From Ghiorsea sp. (lineage in GTDB: Bacteria; Pseudomonadota; Zetaproteobacteria; Mariprofundales; Mariprofundaceae): a stretch of DNA of 13,704 bases. The stretch covers positions 1 to 13,704 of the forward strand of contig JALUHL010000060.1 in the NCBI GenBank assembly GCA_027053695.1, read 5' to 3'. Made by a program: the position numbers and the translations under genes. The notes beneath the pieces are model-generated. The model was not told where the DNA came from, searched no databases, and saw only the letters and a program-made list of their open reading frames with translations. Shown piece after piece: positions 1 through 6,841 of this stretch. Every line of letters starts with the position of its first letter. Positions within the stretch are counted from its first letter, which is position 1.

Positions 1-130
1 CGTCAAATAAACATGCCCAACTTCTCATTTAAACTATCCAAGGCTATTCATCATAGTCTATGAATAAATATACTTCAAACTTAACCACTTAGAATATATA
101 AAATGTGACATTGAACACATAAAAAAAGAC
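1..130. other. AT-rich intergenic stretch with no gene seen
   Basis: No open frame with a start and ribosome binding site is seen here. The only structure noted is a weak AT-only dyad, TATTCAT at 45-51 facing ATGAATA at 60-66. It lies beyond the terminator of the small repeat-protein gene, so it probably belongs to the next, unseen transcription unit. Confidence 0.5.
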
Positions 131-162
131 AAAAAAAATAGCGCCTCAAAGAGACGCTATTT
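131..162 (-). terminator. Rho-independent terminator of the repeat-protein gene
   Basis: On the minus strand a 12-pair stem (AAATAGCGTCTC against GAGGCGCTATTT, with one G-U pair) closes a three-base loop and runs into eight consecutive T residues. It sits about 20 bases after the stop codon of the 183-572 gene, in the correct orientation. The stem lies at 136-162 and the T tract reads through 138-131. Confidence 0.9.
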
Positions 163-182
163 CATCCATTTTTATTTATGAA

Positions 183-572
183 TTAAAATGGTTGGAAAGT
201 TGCTGGAGGCGTACCTGCACCACCACCAAAGGTAGGAGTAGCACATTGACAAGTCAATCCAGAAACACTTGAGCCTTCAGAAGAGTTTTCTGAGTCTCCA
301 GAGTTTTCTGAGTCTCCAGAGTTTTCTGAGTCTCCAGAGTTTTCTGAGTCTTCAGAGCTTGAAGAATCAACTAGATTCCCTGATGCACCTGATGCGCACG
401 TGCAAGGGTCTCCCGCAGAGTCTTCAGAGCTTTTTGAGTCTCCAGAGTTTTCTGAGTCTCCAGAGCTAGCATATGCTGCCGTAACAACATTAACGTTTGA
501 TACCTGCGATACGCCAAAGCCCGCAAAAAGAGCCAAAGCAAATACCGAAGATAAAATAGATTTAATATTCAT
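183..572 (-). CDS. Small secreted Ser/Gly/Asp-repeat protein with two CxC motifs, function unknown
   Basis: I do not recognise this 129-residue protein. Residues 1-35 look like a Sec signal peptide: Lys4, a hydrophobic core at about 6-20, and a possible cleavage after Ala-Tyr-Ala35. The mature part is strongly acidic and built from the hexapeptide Ser-Gly-Asp-Ser-Glu-Asn in two blocks, at about 36-54 and 70-102. Each block is followed by a Cys-x-Cys motif (Cys57/Cys59 and Cys108/Cys110), so the protein reads as two acidic-repeat plus CxC modules. A Gly/Pro-rich tail ends in aromatic residues. The start has a strong ribosome site (AAAGGAGA, seven bases before ATG), a near-consensus promoter and its own terminator, which suggests high expression. 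It lies just downstream of a minor-pilin operon, so a surface or extracellular role is plausible but only inferred. Metal binding or disulfide cross-linking through the CxC pairs are alternatives. Confidence 0.85.
   Translation of the reverse strand: MNIKSILSSVFALALFAGFGVSQVSNVNVVTAAYASSGDSENSGDSKSSEDSAGDPCTCASGASGNLVDSSSSEDSENSGDSENSGDSENSGDSENSSEGSSVSGLTCQCATPTFGGGAGTPPATFQPF
283..354 (-). repeat. Four tandem 18-base units in the repeat-protein gene
   Basis: Four consecutive 18-base units (plus strand GAGTTTTCTGAGTCTCCA) start at 283, 301, 319 and 337; the last differs by one base. Each encodes one hexapeptide Ser-Gly-Asp-Ser-Glu-Asn. Near-identity at the DNA level, including silent positions, points to recent slippage or unequal exchange, so the copy number is probably variable. 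Confidence 0.95.
427..462 (-). repeat. Second block of the same 18-base repeat (two units)
   Basis: Units at 427-444 (GAGCTTTTTGAGTCTCCA) and 445-462 (identical to the major unit of the 283-354 block). They encode the first acidic block, directly after the signal peptide. The two blocks are separated by the first CxC module. Confidence 0.9.
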
Positions 573-614
573 AATAAATCTCCTTTAAAATTTTATCCAT
601 AATGTGATTGCCCA

Positions 615-643
615 ATTAGAAGGCATATCGACACTACTGTCAA
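615..643 (-). promoter_or_regulatory. Sigma-70-type promoter of the repeat-protein gene
   Basis: On the minus strand a perfect -35 box TTGACA (638-643) and a five-of-six -10 box TCTAAT (615-620) are separated by exactly 17 bases. Transcription would start near 608, giving a leader of about 36 bases that carries the strong ribosome site. The gene is therefore probably transcribed independently of the pilin operon upstream. Confidence 0.8.
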
Positions 644-647
644 TGCC
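622..647. promoter_or_regulatory. Possible operator dyad across the promoter spacer
   Basis: GGCAT (622-626) is inverted as ATGCC (643-647), and inside it GACA (630-633) is inverted as TGTC (638-641). The two dyad centres differ by one base, so this is an imperfect palindrome. It covers the spacer and the -35 box, where a repressor would block RNA polymerase. The regulator is unknown and chance cannot be excluded. Confidence 0.3.
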
Positions 648-676
648 GCAAGCATAAACAACAATATATGCTTGCG
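647..676. promoter_or_regulatory. Perfect 10-base inverted repeat upstream of the promoter
   Basis: CGCAAGCATA (647-656) and TATGCTTGCG (667-676) are perfect inverted copies around a 10-base loop. The element sits between the stop of the membrane-protein gene (714) and the -35 box (643). It lacks a T tract on either strand, so it is not a standard intrinsic terminator. It could be a binding site for a dimeric regulator, or a 3'-end hairpin protecting the operon mRNA. Confidence 0.5.
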
Positions 677-713
677 TATGTGCTATGTATCACAATTTAA
701 TACAGATTAGCTT

Positions 714-1505
714 TTAGTTGCTTTCATCTAACTTTATTTGAATATCCGCTTCTTTGAGGAGCCAAAGAAATTGCTTTGAAAACACAATCCAAAATGTTGA
801 AATCGAAAGCATTTCTAAGGTTTCTTCTATCACCTTAGCAAAATGTGATACTGTATAACTTCCTAAATCGTAAAGCTCTTTAATGTAAGTATAAATATTA
901 AGCGGGTTGCCTTTATCAAGGCCTTCAATAAAATCTAGCACCACTGCCGTTCCCATAAATGCCAATGCCAAGAATACCAACATCCTAGTGCCACTCACCT
1001 TGAGCTCCACCCATAAAAAATAAGACATATACAAGCCAATTCCACCAAAAATAGGCAAAAACACAACCTGCCAAGAATAACTTGGCGAGAAATGTAACCA
1101 TGACCACAATAAGCCACCATCGCTACGGTCAGCGATTGTTTTGAAAGCTGTGCCTACACGCTCATGAATTTGAGAAGCATCATCAACTGCCATATATATA
1201 AAGAAAAGAGCAGTTACCAGCCAACCTATGGTTTCTTTCTTGGTTTTACCCATCTGTTTGCTTACCGCATACACCAGCATCGCTGTTATGCCTGCAAACA
1301 TGGTTTGTGTTGCCGCAAAATAAGTGGCGATTCCATCTTCTCTTGCAATATTACACATCCTGCGCAATGCACCAATATCGGTAAATTTTCCGTAGTTTAC
1401 AATGGCATCAATCAACACCAAGAAAATTTCTATACCCACCAAAATCAAAACCATTTTTGAGATGATTCGTTTATCAGATACACCAAATGTAACAACCTTA
1501 GTCAT
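714..1505 (-). CDS. Six-helix integral membrane protein of unknown function
   Basis: The 263-residue protein is counted from ATG at 1505. A TTG six bases earlier would overlap the preceding gene, but the ATG is better spaced from a GGTTGGTG ribosome-like site. Hydrophobic segments lie at about 17-35, 64-83, 93-108, 145-166, 174-191 and 232-250. Acidic and His residues sit at helix ends: Asp-Asp-Ala-Ser-Gln-Ile-His-Glu (108-115), Asp-Phe-Ile-Glu-Gly (191-195) and Glu-Glu-Thr-Leu-Glu (227-231). Such clustering in a membrane protein can mark a metal or active site, as in some membrane hydrolases, but I cannot assign a family. It starts two bases after the PilX-like stop, so it is probably co-transcribed with the minor pilins and is the last gene of that operon. 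Its position suggests a link to pilus or envelope function; this is inference. Confidence 0.85.
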   Translation of the reverse strand: MTKVVTFGVSDKRIISKMVLILVGIEIFLVLIDAIVNYGKFTDIGALRRMCNIAREDGIATYFAATQTMFAGITAMLVYAVSKQMGKTKKETIGWLVTALFFIYMAVDDASQIHERVGTAFKTIADRSDGGLLWSWLHFSPSYSWQVVFLPIFGGIGLYMSYFLWVELKVSGTRMLVFLALAFMGTAVVLDFIEGLDKGNPLNIYTYIKELYDLGSYTVSHFAKVIEETLEMLSISTFWIVFSKQFLWLLKEADIQIKLDESN

Positions 1506-1507
1506 AT

Positions 1508-2464
1508 TCAATTGTACACCAACCTAATGATTTTACTCGCTCTACCATTGGCATAACCAATAGCGTAAATAACAAGCCCATATTGTGTCCCCGTCATCCA
1601 TGCACCCGTTTCAGCGTTGCAAGCAATATCATTGGTCGTTGGTGCACCCGGGGTACCTAGCGCGCCCGTCGTACAATTTAAACCGGCATATACAGCTGGG
1701 GAATTGAAAATATCCGCATAATAGTGGTCAATAGGGTCAATCACATGATCATCCGTTCTGTTTCCGCCTGTTAACCAAACCACCGCACCATTTTGGGGAT
1801 AATCCACGCCCATAACGTCCCCATGATGCGGTAAAGCTGCTTGATAAGGGGGCATAGACGGCGTAACATTACCGTTGTTATCAATAGACAACATAATATA
1901 TCTAGGCAGTTTTTTACGAATCTCAAACATATCAGGAAGCTTATCCCTGTTCGCAATATTATTATTCCCTGGTGAGAACATTTTAGAGCCCCTTAAAAAC
2001 AACACTCTGTTCGCACTGGGCGAATTATCATAATACATCAGTTGCCCCGGATGACCAACGCCATTCTCTATAAATGTATCATCACCACTTGGGTTACCTC
2101 GACTCTCCATCCATTCTTTCCAATCACCAGTCACCTTGTGGTCGGTTATATAATTGGATCTTGAGACTGCGGCGCGATCAGCAGGCTCCGCAAAGCTATT
2201 GTTCGCAATCCCCGCCAAATCCGTTCGCACTGGATTGGGATAGACAAAACTATCAAACTCAACATTATTATACAATGACCAGCTCATATAATTAACTGCC
2301 GTTTCAGCATAATAAAAAGCTTCTGTAGAAGTTTCTGCAGCAGCCGTACTTTTCCGAGATGAATCAATAGACATATAAATCACAGTAATCAGCATGGTCA
2401 TCAACATCAGCATCACCAATGATGTTGCCAACACAAACCCCTGCTCTCTTTGCTTATCTATCAT
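1508..2464 (-). CDS. pilX: PilX-like type IV pilus assembly protein
   Basis: This 318-residue protein has the PilX N-terminal architecture. A short basic/polar leader ends Glu-Gln-Gly9, followed by Phe and a long hydrophobic helix (about 10-32) rich in Leu and Met. As is usual in PilX proteins, position 5 of the mature chain is not Glu (Thr14 here), unlike the other three pilins of the cluster. PilX is a minor pilin that primes pilus assembly, normally together with PilV, PilW, FimU and PilY1. The rest is a long soluble domain with no motif I can name, longer than the roughly 170-200 residues common in well-known PilX proteins. The start has a good ribosome site (GAGGAA, six bases before ATG), and ATGA overlaps the stop of the PilW-like gene. 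No pilY1 follows, which is unusual. Confidence 0.75.
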   Translation of the reverse strand: MIDKQREQGFVLATSLVMLMLMTMLITVIYMSIDSSRKSTAAAETSTEAFYYAETAVNYMSWSLYNNVEFDSFVYPNPVRTDLAGIANNSFAEPADRAAVSRSNYITDHKVTGDWKEWMESRGNPSGDDTFIENGVGHPGQLMYYDNSPSANRVLFLRGSKMFSPGNNNIANRDKLPDMFEIRKKLPRYIMLSIDNNGNVTPSMPPYQAALPHHGDVMGVDYPQNGAVVWLTGGNRTDDHVIDPIDHYYADIFNSPAVYAGLNCTTGALGTPGAPTTNDIACNAETGAWMTGTQYGLVIYAIGYANGRASKIIRLVYN

Positions 2465-3066
2465 TGCTTATTCCTCGGCCAAATCTTAAAGGTAAGGCTT
2501 AAATCTTTCAGCGCCCTTTCTTTATCACGATATTGTGAAATCAATGTAATCGTGCGCACAGCTCGTAAATCCGCATTGCCTGCTGGTGCAATCGTGATTC
2601 CCACATTAGCCTTCATATCCCTAATCATTTCTTTGCATCTTGCCTGATTAGGCTTTCGCCAACATATATATGGCGTAGGCTTGCCATTACCATTGAAATT
2701 TTTTGGCCTTACCTCAAACACACCATTAGGTGGTCCTGCTGGCGGTGCTGGCATCGGCGGTGTGGAGCATGCTGCAGTCAGGTTTGTCGCCGAGTTTAAA
2801 GGCTGATACCTTAATGCCTTGTTATTCGCTGAAATATTTTGCCAACAAATCGCTTTCGCACCGCGCAATTCTGATTGCATGATTTGAGCAGCCAAGAAAA
2901 GGTCATTCATTGCCTCCGACTTCTTATTTAATTCTTGCGCTGTTCGAGTCTGCGCCACAAACAATGAAGACATGCCTGCCATCACAATCATGGCAACCAC
3001 CATAGTCACCATAAGCTCAATCAGCGTAAAGCCAGACTGCTTGGGATAAATAGAAGACATCCTCAT
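2461..3066 (-). CDS. pilW: PilW-like minor pilin (prepilin)
   Basis: The 201-residue prepilin has a type III signal: a leader ending Lys-Gln-Ser-Gly12, cleavage before Phe13, and the invariant Glu at mature position 5 (Glu17) at the head of a hydrophobic helix of about 20 residues. The leader would be cut and the new N terminus methylated by PilD. The body continues as a coiled helix (Ala-Gln-Thr-Arg-Thr...) typical of PilW, then a globular part with several Cys residues that may form disulfides. The start is supported by GAGG seven bases upstream. It lies one base after the PilV-like stop and overlaps the PilX-like start by four bases, so translation is likely coupled. The family call rests on gene order and the N-terminal pattern; minor pilins diverge quickly. 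Confidence 0.75.
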   Translation of the reverse strand: MRMSSIYPKQSGFTLIELMVTMVVAMIVMAGMSSLFVAQTRTAQELNKKSEAMNDLFLAAQIMQSELRGAKAICWQNISANNKALRYQPLNSATNLTAACSTPPMPAPPAGPPNGVFEVRPKNFNGNGKPTPYICWRKPNQARCKEMIRDMKANVGITIAPAGNADLRAVRTITLISQYRDKERALKDLSLTFKIWPRNKQ

Positions 3067-3067
3067 A

Positions 3068-3580
3068 TTATCGCCTCGTGATGTGGGTAAGCAAAATTTG
3101 TTTCCACGTTAACTGACCATCTTCCTGCCACCTCACCGTCACCTTACGAACTTTAACATGGGGAGAGGCATTGTTTGTTGGGAGCGTTAGAAGGCTTCCC
3201 ATCATCGGATTTCCGCCTGCTGGCCCTGCATAAAGCTTATGCCCATTTGGAATCGGAGCCAAAGCATCGGCCTCTTGAATTACGATATTAAACGGAGAAC
3301 TCACGCCACTATTCGGAATACAGGTGATTCCTGGGGCACCTAATGCCAACTGACCCGCAGCACCTCCGCCCACAAGCTGACAATTGGGGGTTGGTAAAAC
3401 ATTATTGTTTTGCCACGCCTCTAAAACCTGCTCTGCCATATGCACAGCCGCCAAACGCCGTAGCGAGGAGCCCTCTGCTCGAATCCCAGATCCATAAAAG
3501 CTGCCAAGCGCAAGCATGCCAATGGAGACAATCATCAAAGTGACCATCATCTCAATCAAACTAAAACCTTTATTCAACAT
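3068..3580 (-). CDS. pilV: PilV-like minor pilin (prepilin)
   Basis: The 170-residue prepilin has a very short leader (Met-Leu-Asn-Lys-Gly5) before Phe-Ser-Leu-Ile-Glu, so mature Glu5 is present (Glu10). The hydrophobic helix runs to about residue 30 and has the Ser-Ile-Gly-Met-Leu-Ala-Leu pattern common in PilV. The next part (Ala-Ala-Val-His-Met-Ala-Glu-Gln-Val-Leu-Glu-Ala-Trp) also matches the PilV helix, where conserved acidic residues follow the membrane segment. Two Cys residues in the variable region may pair. The ATG directly follows the FimT-like stop codon with no gap, and no strong ribosome site is seen, so it probably relies on coupling. The product would be an inner-membrane pseudopilin of the priming complex. 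Confidence 0.8.
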   Translation of the reverse strand: MLNKGFSLIEMMVTLMIVSIGMLALGSFYGSGIRAEGSSLRRLAAVHMAEQVLEAWQNNNVLPTPNCQLVGGGAAGQLALGAPGITCIPNSGVSSPFNIVIQEADALAPIPNGHKLYAGPAGGNPMMGSLLTLPTNNASPHVKVRKVTVRWQEDGQLTWKQILLTHITRR

Positions 3581-4063
3581 TTACAAACCCGCACACGTTA
3601 CAGACCCCGTTGAGTCACTAACTTTGCCAATGATATTAGTTACCAAACATTTGTTGTAGTTATTATCAATCGTTAACTTCACCGTAGCATTTGTGGCTCC
3701 GCCTGTTCGTTTAAACTTTATAACCCCCCCCAGAGCATCGTTTGTCAAAACGATATGAGGAGAAAATTGTTCTAAAAGAATGACCTCATTCTTGCAAGGC
3801 CCACACCTGTTCGGACCTATCTTTGGCCCCTGATCATAAGTAAATTGTATCGGAGAGTCGAACCTCACTTTCACATCTCTGCTTTCTGCAACCGCCAAGG
3901 ATCGTGCCTGCTTAAGCTTTCCATTTAATACCATGATTGCATTATTCACCGAGCTATGGTGCCGCCATTCTTGAAAGGAGGGCGCGGCGATGGCTGTAAC
4001 CACGCCTATAATGCCAATCACAACCATCAACTCCAACAGCGTAAATCCACGCTGAGCGCACAT
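3581..4063 (-). CDS. fimT: GspH/FimT-family minor pilin (prepilin)
   Basis: The product is a prepilin with leader Met-Cys-Ala-Gln-Arg-Gly6, then Phe-Thr-Leu-Leu-Glu, giving mature Glu5 (Glu11) and a 20-residue helix. The remainder has the GspH pattern: a helix containing Leu-Lys-Gln-Ala-Arg-Ser-Leu-Ala-Val, then a beta-rich domain with four Cys residues. I place the start at ATG 4063 (160 residues). Longer in-frame options are ATG 4126, with an AGGAG 15 bases upstream, and GTG 4174. Both would run into the oppositely directed mrcA gene, and the short leader is typical. It is the first gene of the minor-pilin operon and probably plays the FimT/FimU role, although the family member is not certain. 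FimT proteins in some species also bind incoming DNA during transformation; nothing here shows that directly. Confidence 0.8.
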   Translation of the reverse strand: MCAQRGFTLLELMVVIGIIGVVTAIAAPSFQEWRHHSSVNNAIMVLNGKLKQARSLAVAESRDVKVRFDSPIQFTYDQGPKIGPNRCGPCKNEVILLEQFSPHIVLTNDALGGVIKFKRTGGATNATVKLTIDNNYNKCLVTNIIGKVSDSTGSVTCAGL

Positions 4064-4082
4064 AGGCGCTTGCTGCAAAGCT

Positions 4083-6497
4083 ATGTTTTCGCGTAGGCTT
4101 GGCGATATGCGTTGGTTCTCTATCATTCTGAAAATTTTACTCTCCTTCACTTTGCTGACAGTAATCTGCGTCACAGGCGCAGTCTATTATTTTTCCAAAG
4201 GCTTGCCGCAACTTAACAGCCTTTCTTCTTATCAACCACCCCTAGTCTCTCGCGTATTCAACACCAAAGGCAAACTTATTGCTGAATATGCTGATGAACA
4301 CCGCATTCTAACACCTATGTCTGATATTCCAGACCGTGTCAAAAACGCATTCCTGGCCGCAGAAGATGAGCATTTTTATAGCCACCCTGGCATCAATCCA
4401 GGGCGCATTGTGGCGGCTATGATTGCTAATTTAAAGGCTGGGCATACTGTGCAAGGTGCATCCACCATTACCCAACAAGTGGCTAAAAACTTTCTGCTAA
4501 CCAAAGAGAAAAGTTATGTTCGCAAGATTAAAGAAGCCATACTTTCTTGGCGCATTGAGCAAAATTTTAGCAAAGATGAAATTCTATACCTTTATTTAAA
4601 TCAAATTTTTCTTGGACGAGGCTCATATGGCGTAACCTCGGCTGCATGGCGCTATTTTCACAAACACTTAGATGAACTAACCCTTGGCGAAGCTGCCATG
4701 CTGGCTGGTTTACCCAAAGCTCCCAGCTCTTATGCGCCTCACTTGCATCATGAGCGCGCACTCAAACGAAGAAACACCGTATTGCACCTGCTTAAGCGCA
4801 GTGGCTTAGCTGGTGAGCATGAAGTGAATCTTGCCTTAAATGAGCCTTTGATTGTTGCCCCACTTGAAAAAAGAAAATTAAGCAATGCCTATGCAAACTT
4901 AGTCTATGAAACCTTAATCAATAGTTTTGGTCGCACCGCTCTGCGCCGCCAAGGTTTAAGCATTATTGTACCTTTTGATGAAGCTATTGAAAATGCATCG
5001 ATTCATGCTGTGCGCAATGGTGTGCTTGATGTTGAGAGGAGACAACCTTATCTCACCCCGCCACACCATGAGCCTGACACTTGGGAAGCACTGCTCGCAG
5101 GCTGGGCAGAAAAAGCCAAAGACCAACCTCTAGCCACAGATGAGTTGCGCCCCGCACTTGTCGAATCCATCAAACCTGATGGCAATCTGATGGTGAATGA
5201 TGGCGCGCAAACTTGGCTTTTGAGCCCACCAAAATGGGAATGGCAAGAAGACGTTAGTGCTAAAAAGGAAAACCCTAGAAAACGTTTCAAACGACATTAT
5301 TGGCATGCTGGTGATGAAATAAGGTTGCGTGGTGACAAACAAGGCGGCGTTGCTATTATTCAAGAGCCAAGCGTGCAATCTGCCTTATATTCTATTGATT
5401 TACATAAAGGGACTGTTCTGGCTCGGGTGGGCGGTTATGATTACAAATTTGGCGATTTTGACCGTGTAAGCCAAGCCAAACGTCAGCCTGGCTCATCCTT
5501 CAAGCCTTTTTTATACACCACAGCTTTAGAAAAAGGCTACACCCCTGCCACCATTGTGGTGGATGCGCCCATTGTCTTCTCTGGCAATTCCACAGATGAT
5601 TTCTGGCGCCCTGAAAACTACGGCAATCGCTTTGCAGGCCCTGTAACCCTAAGAAATGCGCTTGAACATTCCCGAAATCTTGTCGCCATTCGTGTGCTGC
5701 AAGATATTGGTATCAACACCTTTTTACGCCGCTTGCGCGATTATCCCTTTGAAGAGAAGTTTCCCAAACAGCTTGCTTTAGCACTTGGTTTTGCTGAAGT
5801 AACCCCCGAACATTTGGTCGAGTCGTATATGGTGATTGCCAGTGGTGGCTTAAAATATAAACCCGTTGCTGTGCAACAGGTGCAAGACCGCAACGGGCAA
5901 ACCCTTCACCGCTCTGTGGCAGGAAATCGTTGCCAAGTTTGCCATGCCGACCCTGTGTTTGCCGTGAATGAATCCATGCGCCCTGCAGAGCGTATATTAG
6001 ACCCTGTGGATGCGTTTCTTATTCAGAATATGATGACGGGTGTGGTCAAACGTGGCACGGCTCGGCGTGCGGTTGGACAGCATTTCAAACGCCCTGCCGC
6101 AGGTAAAACAGGCACAACAAACAAACAAATTGATGCATGGTTTATGGGCTTTACACCCCAAGTACTAACTGGTGTTTGGGTGGGCAAAGATAATCCGGCA
6201 CCCATGGGCAGAAAAGCTACTGGAGGCGGTGCAGCAGCACCCATTTGGTTGAGTGCCATGCAAGAAATCCATAAAGACCGAGAAGTGGAAGATTTTCCAG
6301 TACCTGAGCATGGTATTGAGTGGGCATCGATTGATTACAAAACAGGTTTGCTCGCAGGCCCATCGACGAAATACCCCTTCTTGGAAGCGTTCAGGGAAGG
6401 CACAGCACCCACTGAAATTGCACCCGATGCCAACGCAGATACGTCCCCGCAGCCAAGCAACACAAACACACCTGATTTCTTCGATACCGAGCTATAA
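4083..6497 (+). CDS. mrcA: Penicillin-binding protein 1A (bifunctional transglycosylase/transpeptidase)
   Basis: This class A PBP polymerises lipid II glycan and cross-links peptides in the periplasm, anchored by an N-terminal helix (about 11-33). The GT51 domain shows Glu-Asp-Glu-His-Phe-Tyr-Ser-His (94-101, catalytic Glu94), Gly-Ala-Ser-Thr-Ile-Thr-Gln-Gln (125-132) and Lys-Ile-Lys-Glu-Ala (148-152). An OB-like insert at about 340-440 is a PBP1A feature. The transpeptidase domain has Ser471-x-x-Lys474 (nucleophile Ser471), Ser530-Arg-Asn and Lys675-Thr-Gly-Thr. The 804-residue length is normal. A second start at ATG 4107 (Met9, directly before the anchor) is equally plausible; neither has a clear ribosome site. 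It heads a plus-strand unit with ppnP and uvrA and is divergent from the pilin operon. The C-terminal Pro/Thr-rich tail is low complexity. Confidence 0.96.
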   Translation: MFSRRLGDMRWFSIILKILLSFTLLTVICVTGAVYYFSKGLPQLNSLSSYQPPLVSRVFNTKGKLIAEYADEHRILTPMSDIPDRVKNAFLAAEDEHFYSHPGINPGRIVAAMIANLKAGHTVQGASTITQQVAKNFLLTKEKSYVRKIKEAILSWRIEQNFSKDEILYLYLNQIFLGRGSYGVTSAAWRYFHKHLDELTLGEAAMLAGLPKAPSSYAPHLHHERALKRRNTVLHLLKRSGLAGEHEVNLALNEPLIVAPLEKRKLSNAYANLVYETLINSFGRTALRRQGLSIIVPFDEAIENASIHAVRNGVLDVERRQPYLTPPHHEPDTWEALLAGWAEKAKDQPLATDELRPALVESIKPDGNLMVNDGAQTWLLSPPKWEWQEDVSAKKENPRKRFKRHYWHAGDEIRLRGDKQGGVAIIQEPSVQSALYSIDLHKGTVLARVGGYDYKFGDFDRVSQAKRQPGSSFKPFLYTTALEKGYTPATIVVDAPIVFSGNSTDDFWRPENYGNRFAGPVTLRNALEHSRNLVAIRVLQDIGINTFLRRLRDYPFEEKFPKQLALALGFAEVTPEHLVESYMVIASGGLKYKPVAVQQVQDRNGQTLHRSVAGNRCQVCHADPVFAVNESMRPAERILDPVDAFLIQNMMTGVVKRGTARRAVGQHFKRPAAGKTGTTNKQIDAWFMGFTPQVLTGVWVGKDNPAPMGRKATGGGAAAPIWLSAMQEIHKDREVEDFPVPEHGIEWASIDYKTGLLAGPSTKYPFLEAFREGTAPTEIAPDANADTSPQPSNTNTPDFFDTEL

Positions 6498-6508
6498 AGG
6501 AGAGGTTT

Positions 6509-6838
6509 ATGACTTACCCCAATGCAACCATCACCAAAAAGGCGAACGTATATTACGATGGCGATGTCATCAGTCGCACGGTTAAAACAGCAGATGGCGA
6601 AACCAAGACCTTAGGCTTTATGCAAGCAGGCGCATACACCTTTAATGCCACTGCTGCAGAGCATATGGAAGTCTTGCACGGTGAGTGTCGTGTTCGCCAA
6701 GAAGGCTCAGAAGATTGGCATATTTATAGCGCAGGTGAGTCATTTCATGTGCCTGCCAATAGTGCATTTGATATTGAAGTCGCTGATATGCTTGATTACG
6801 TCTGCCACTATGCCAATGATACTGAAGATGAAACATAA
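6509..6838 (+). CDS. ppnP: Pyrimidine/purine nucleoside phosphorylase PpnP
   Basis: This is a small cupin-fold protein of 109 residues (Escherichia coli PpnP has about 94). PpnP cleaves many nucleosides with phosphate to the free base and ribose 1-phosphate, acting in cytosolic salvage. Family features visible are the Gly-Ala-Tyr-Thr-Phe-Asn strand, Glu-His-Met-Glu-Val-Leu-His-Gly, Gly-Glu-Ser-Phe-His-Val-Pro-Ala-Asn-Ser-Ala-Phe and the closing Asp-Tyr-Val-Cys-His-Tyr, which correspond to the E. coli sequence in order. A strong AGGAGAGG ribosome site overlaps the end of mrcA, giving an 11-base gap. The protein is slightly longer than its relatives because of an N-terminal extension and an acidic tail. 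The neighbours mrcA and uvrA are not metabolically related, so this is probably operon placement by convenience. Confidence 0.92.
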   Translation: MTYPNATITKKANVYYDGDVISRTVKTADGETKTLGFMQAGAYTFNATAAEHMEVLHGECRVRQEGSEDWHIYSAGESFHVPANSAFDIEVADMLDYVCHYANDTEDET

Positions 6839-6841
6839 CCA

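Noticed and set aside
283..462. CRISPR-like spaced repeats
   Set aside because: The units are directly tandem without spacers, in frame, and encode a hexapeptide repeat.
183..572. Cys-containing secreted precursor modified by a DUF692-type enzyme (bufferin-like)
   Set aside because: The usual repeated Glu-Gly-Lys-Cys motif is absent, and no modifying enzyme is encoded nearby.
269..588. Open frames on the plus strand across the repeat-protein gene
   Set aside because: They are shadows kept open by the 18-base repeat lacking stops; promoter, ribosome site, signal peptide and terminator all support the minus strand.
3780..3815. Cys-Gly-Pro-Cys in the FimT-like pilin, as in thioredoxins
   Set aside because: The protein is a prepilin with GspH architecture; the Cys residues more likely form structural disulfides.
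4007..4012. Perfect TATAAT on the plus strand upstream of mrcA
   Set aside because: It encodes part of the conserved pilin helix on the other strand, and no -35 box lies at 16-18 bases.
5931..5945. Cys-Gln-Val-Cys-His (617-621) in PBP1A, a CxxCH heme-c motif
   Set aside because: PBP1A proteins commonly carry a Cys-x-x-Cys at this place in the transpeptidase domain, so the His is probably chance; nothing else suggests a cytochrome.
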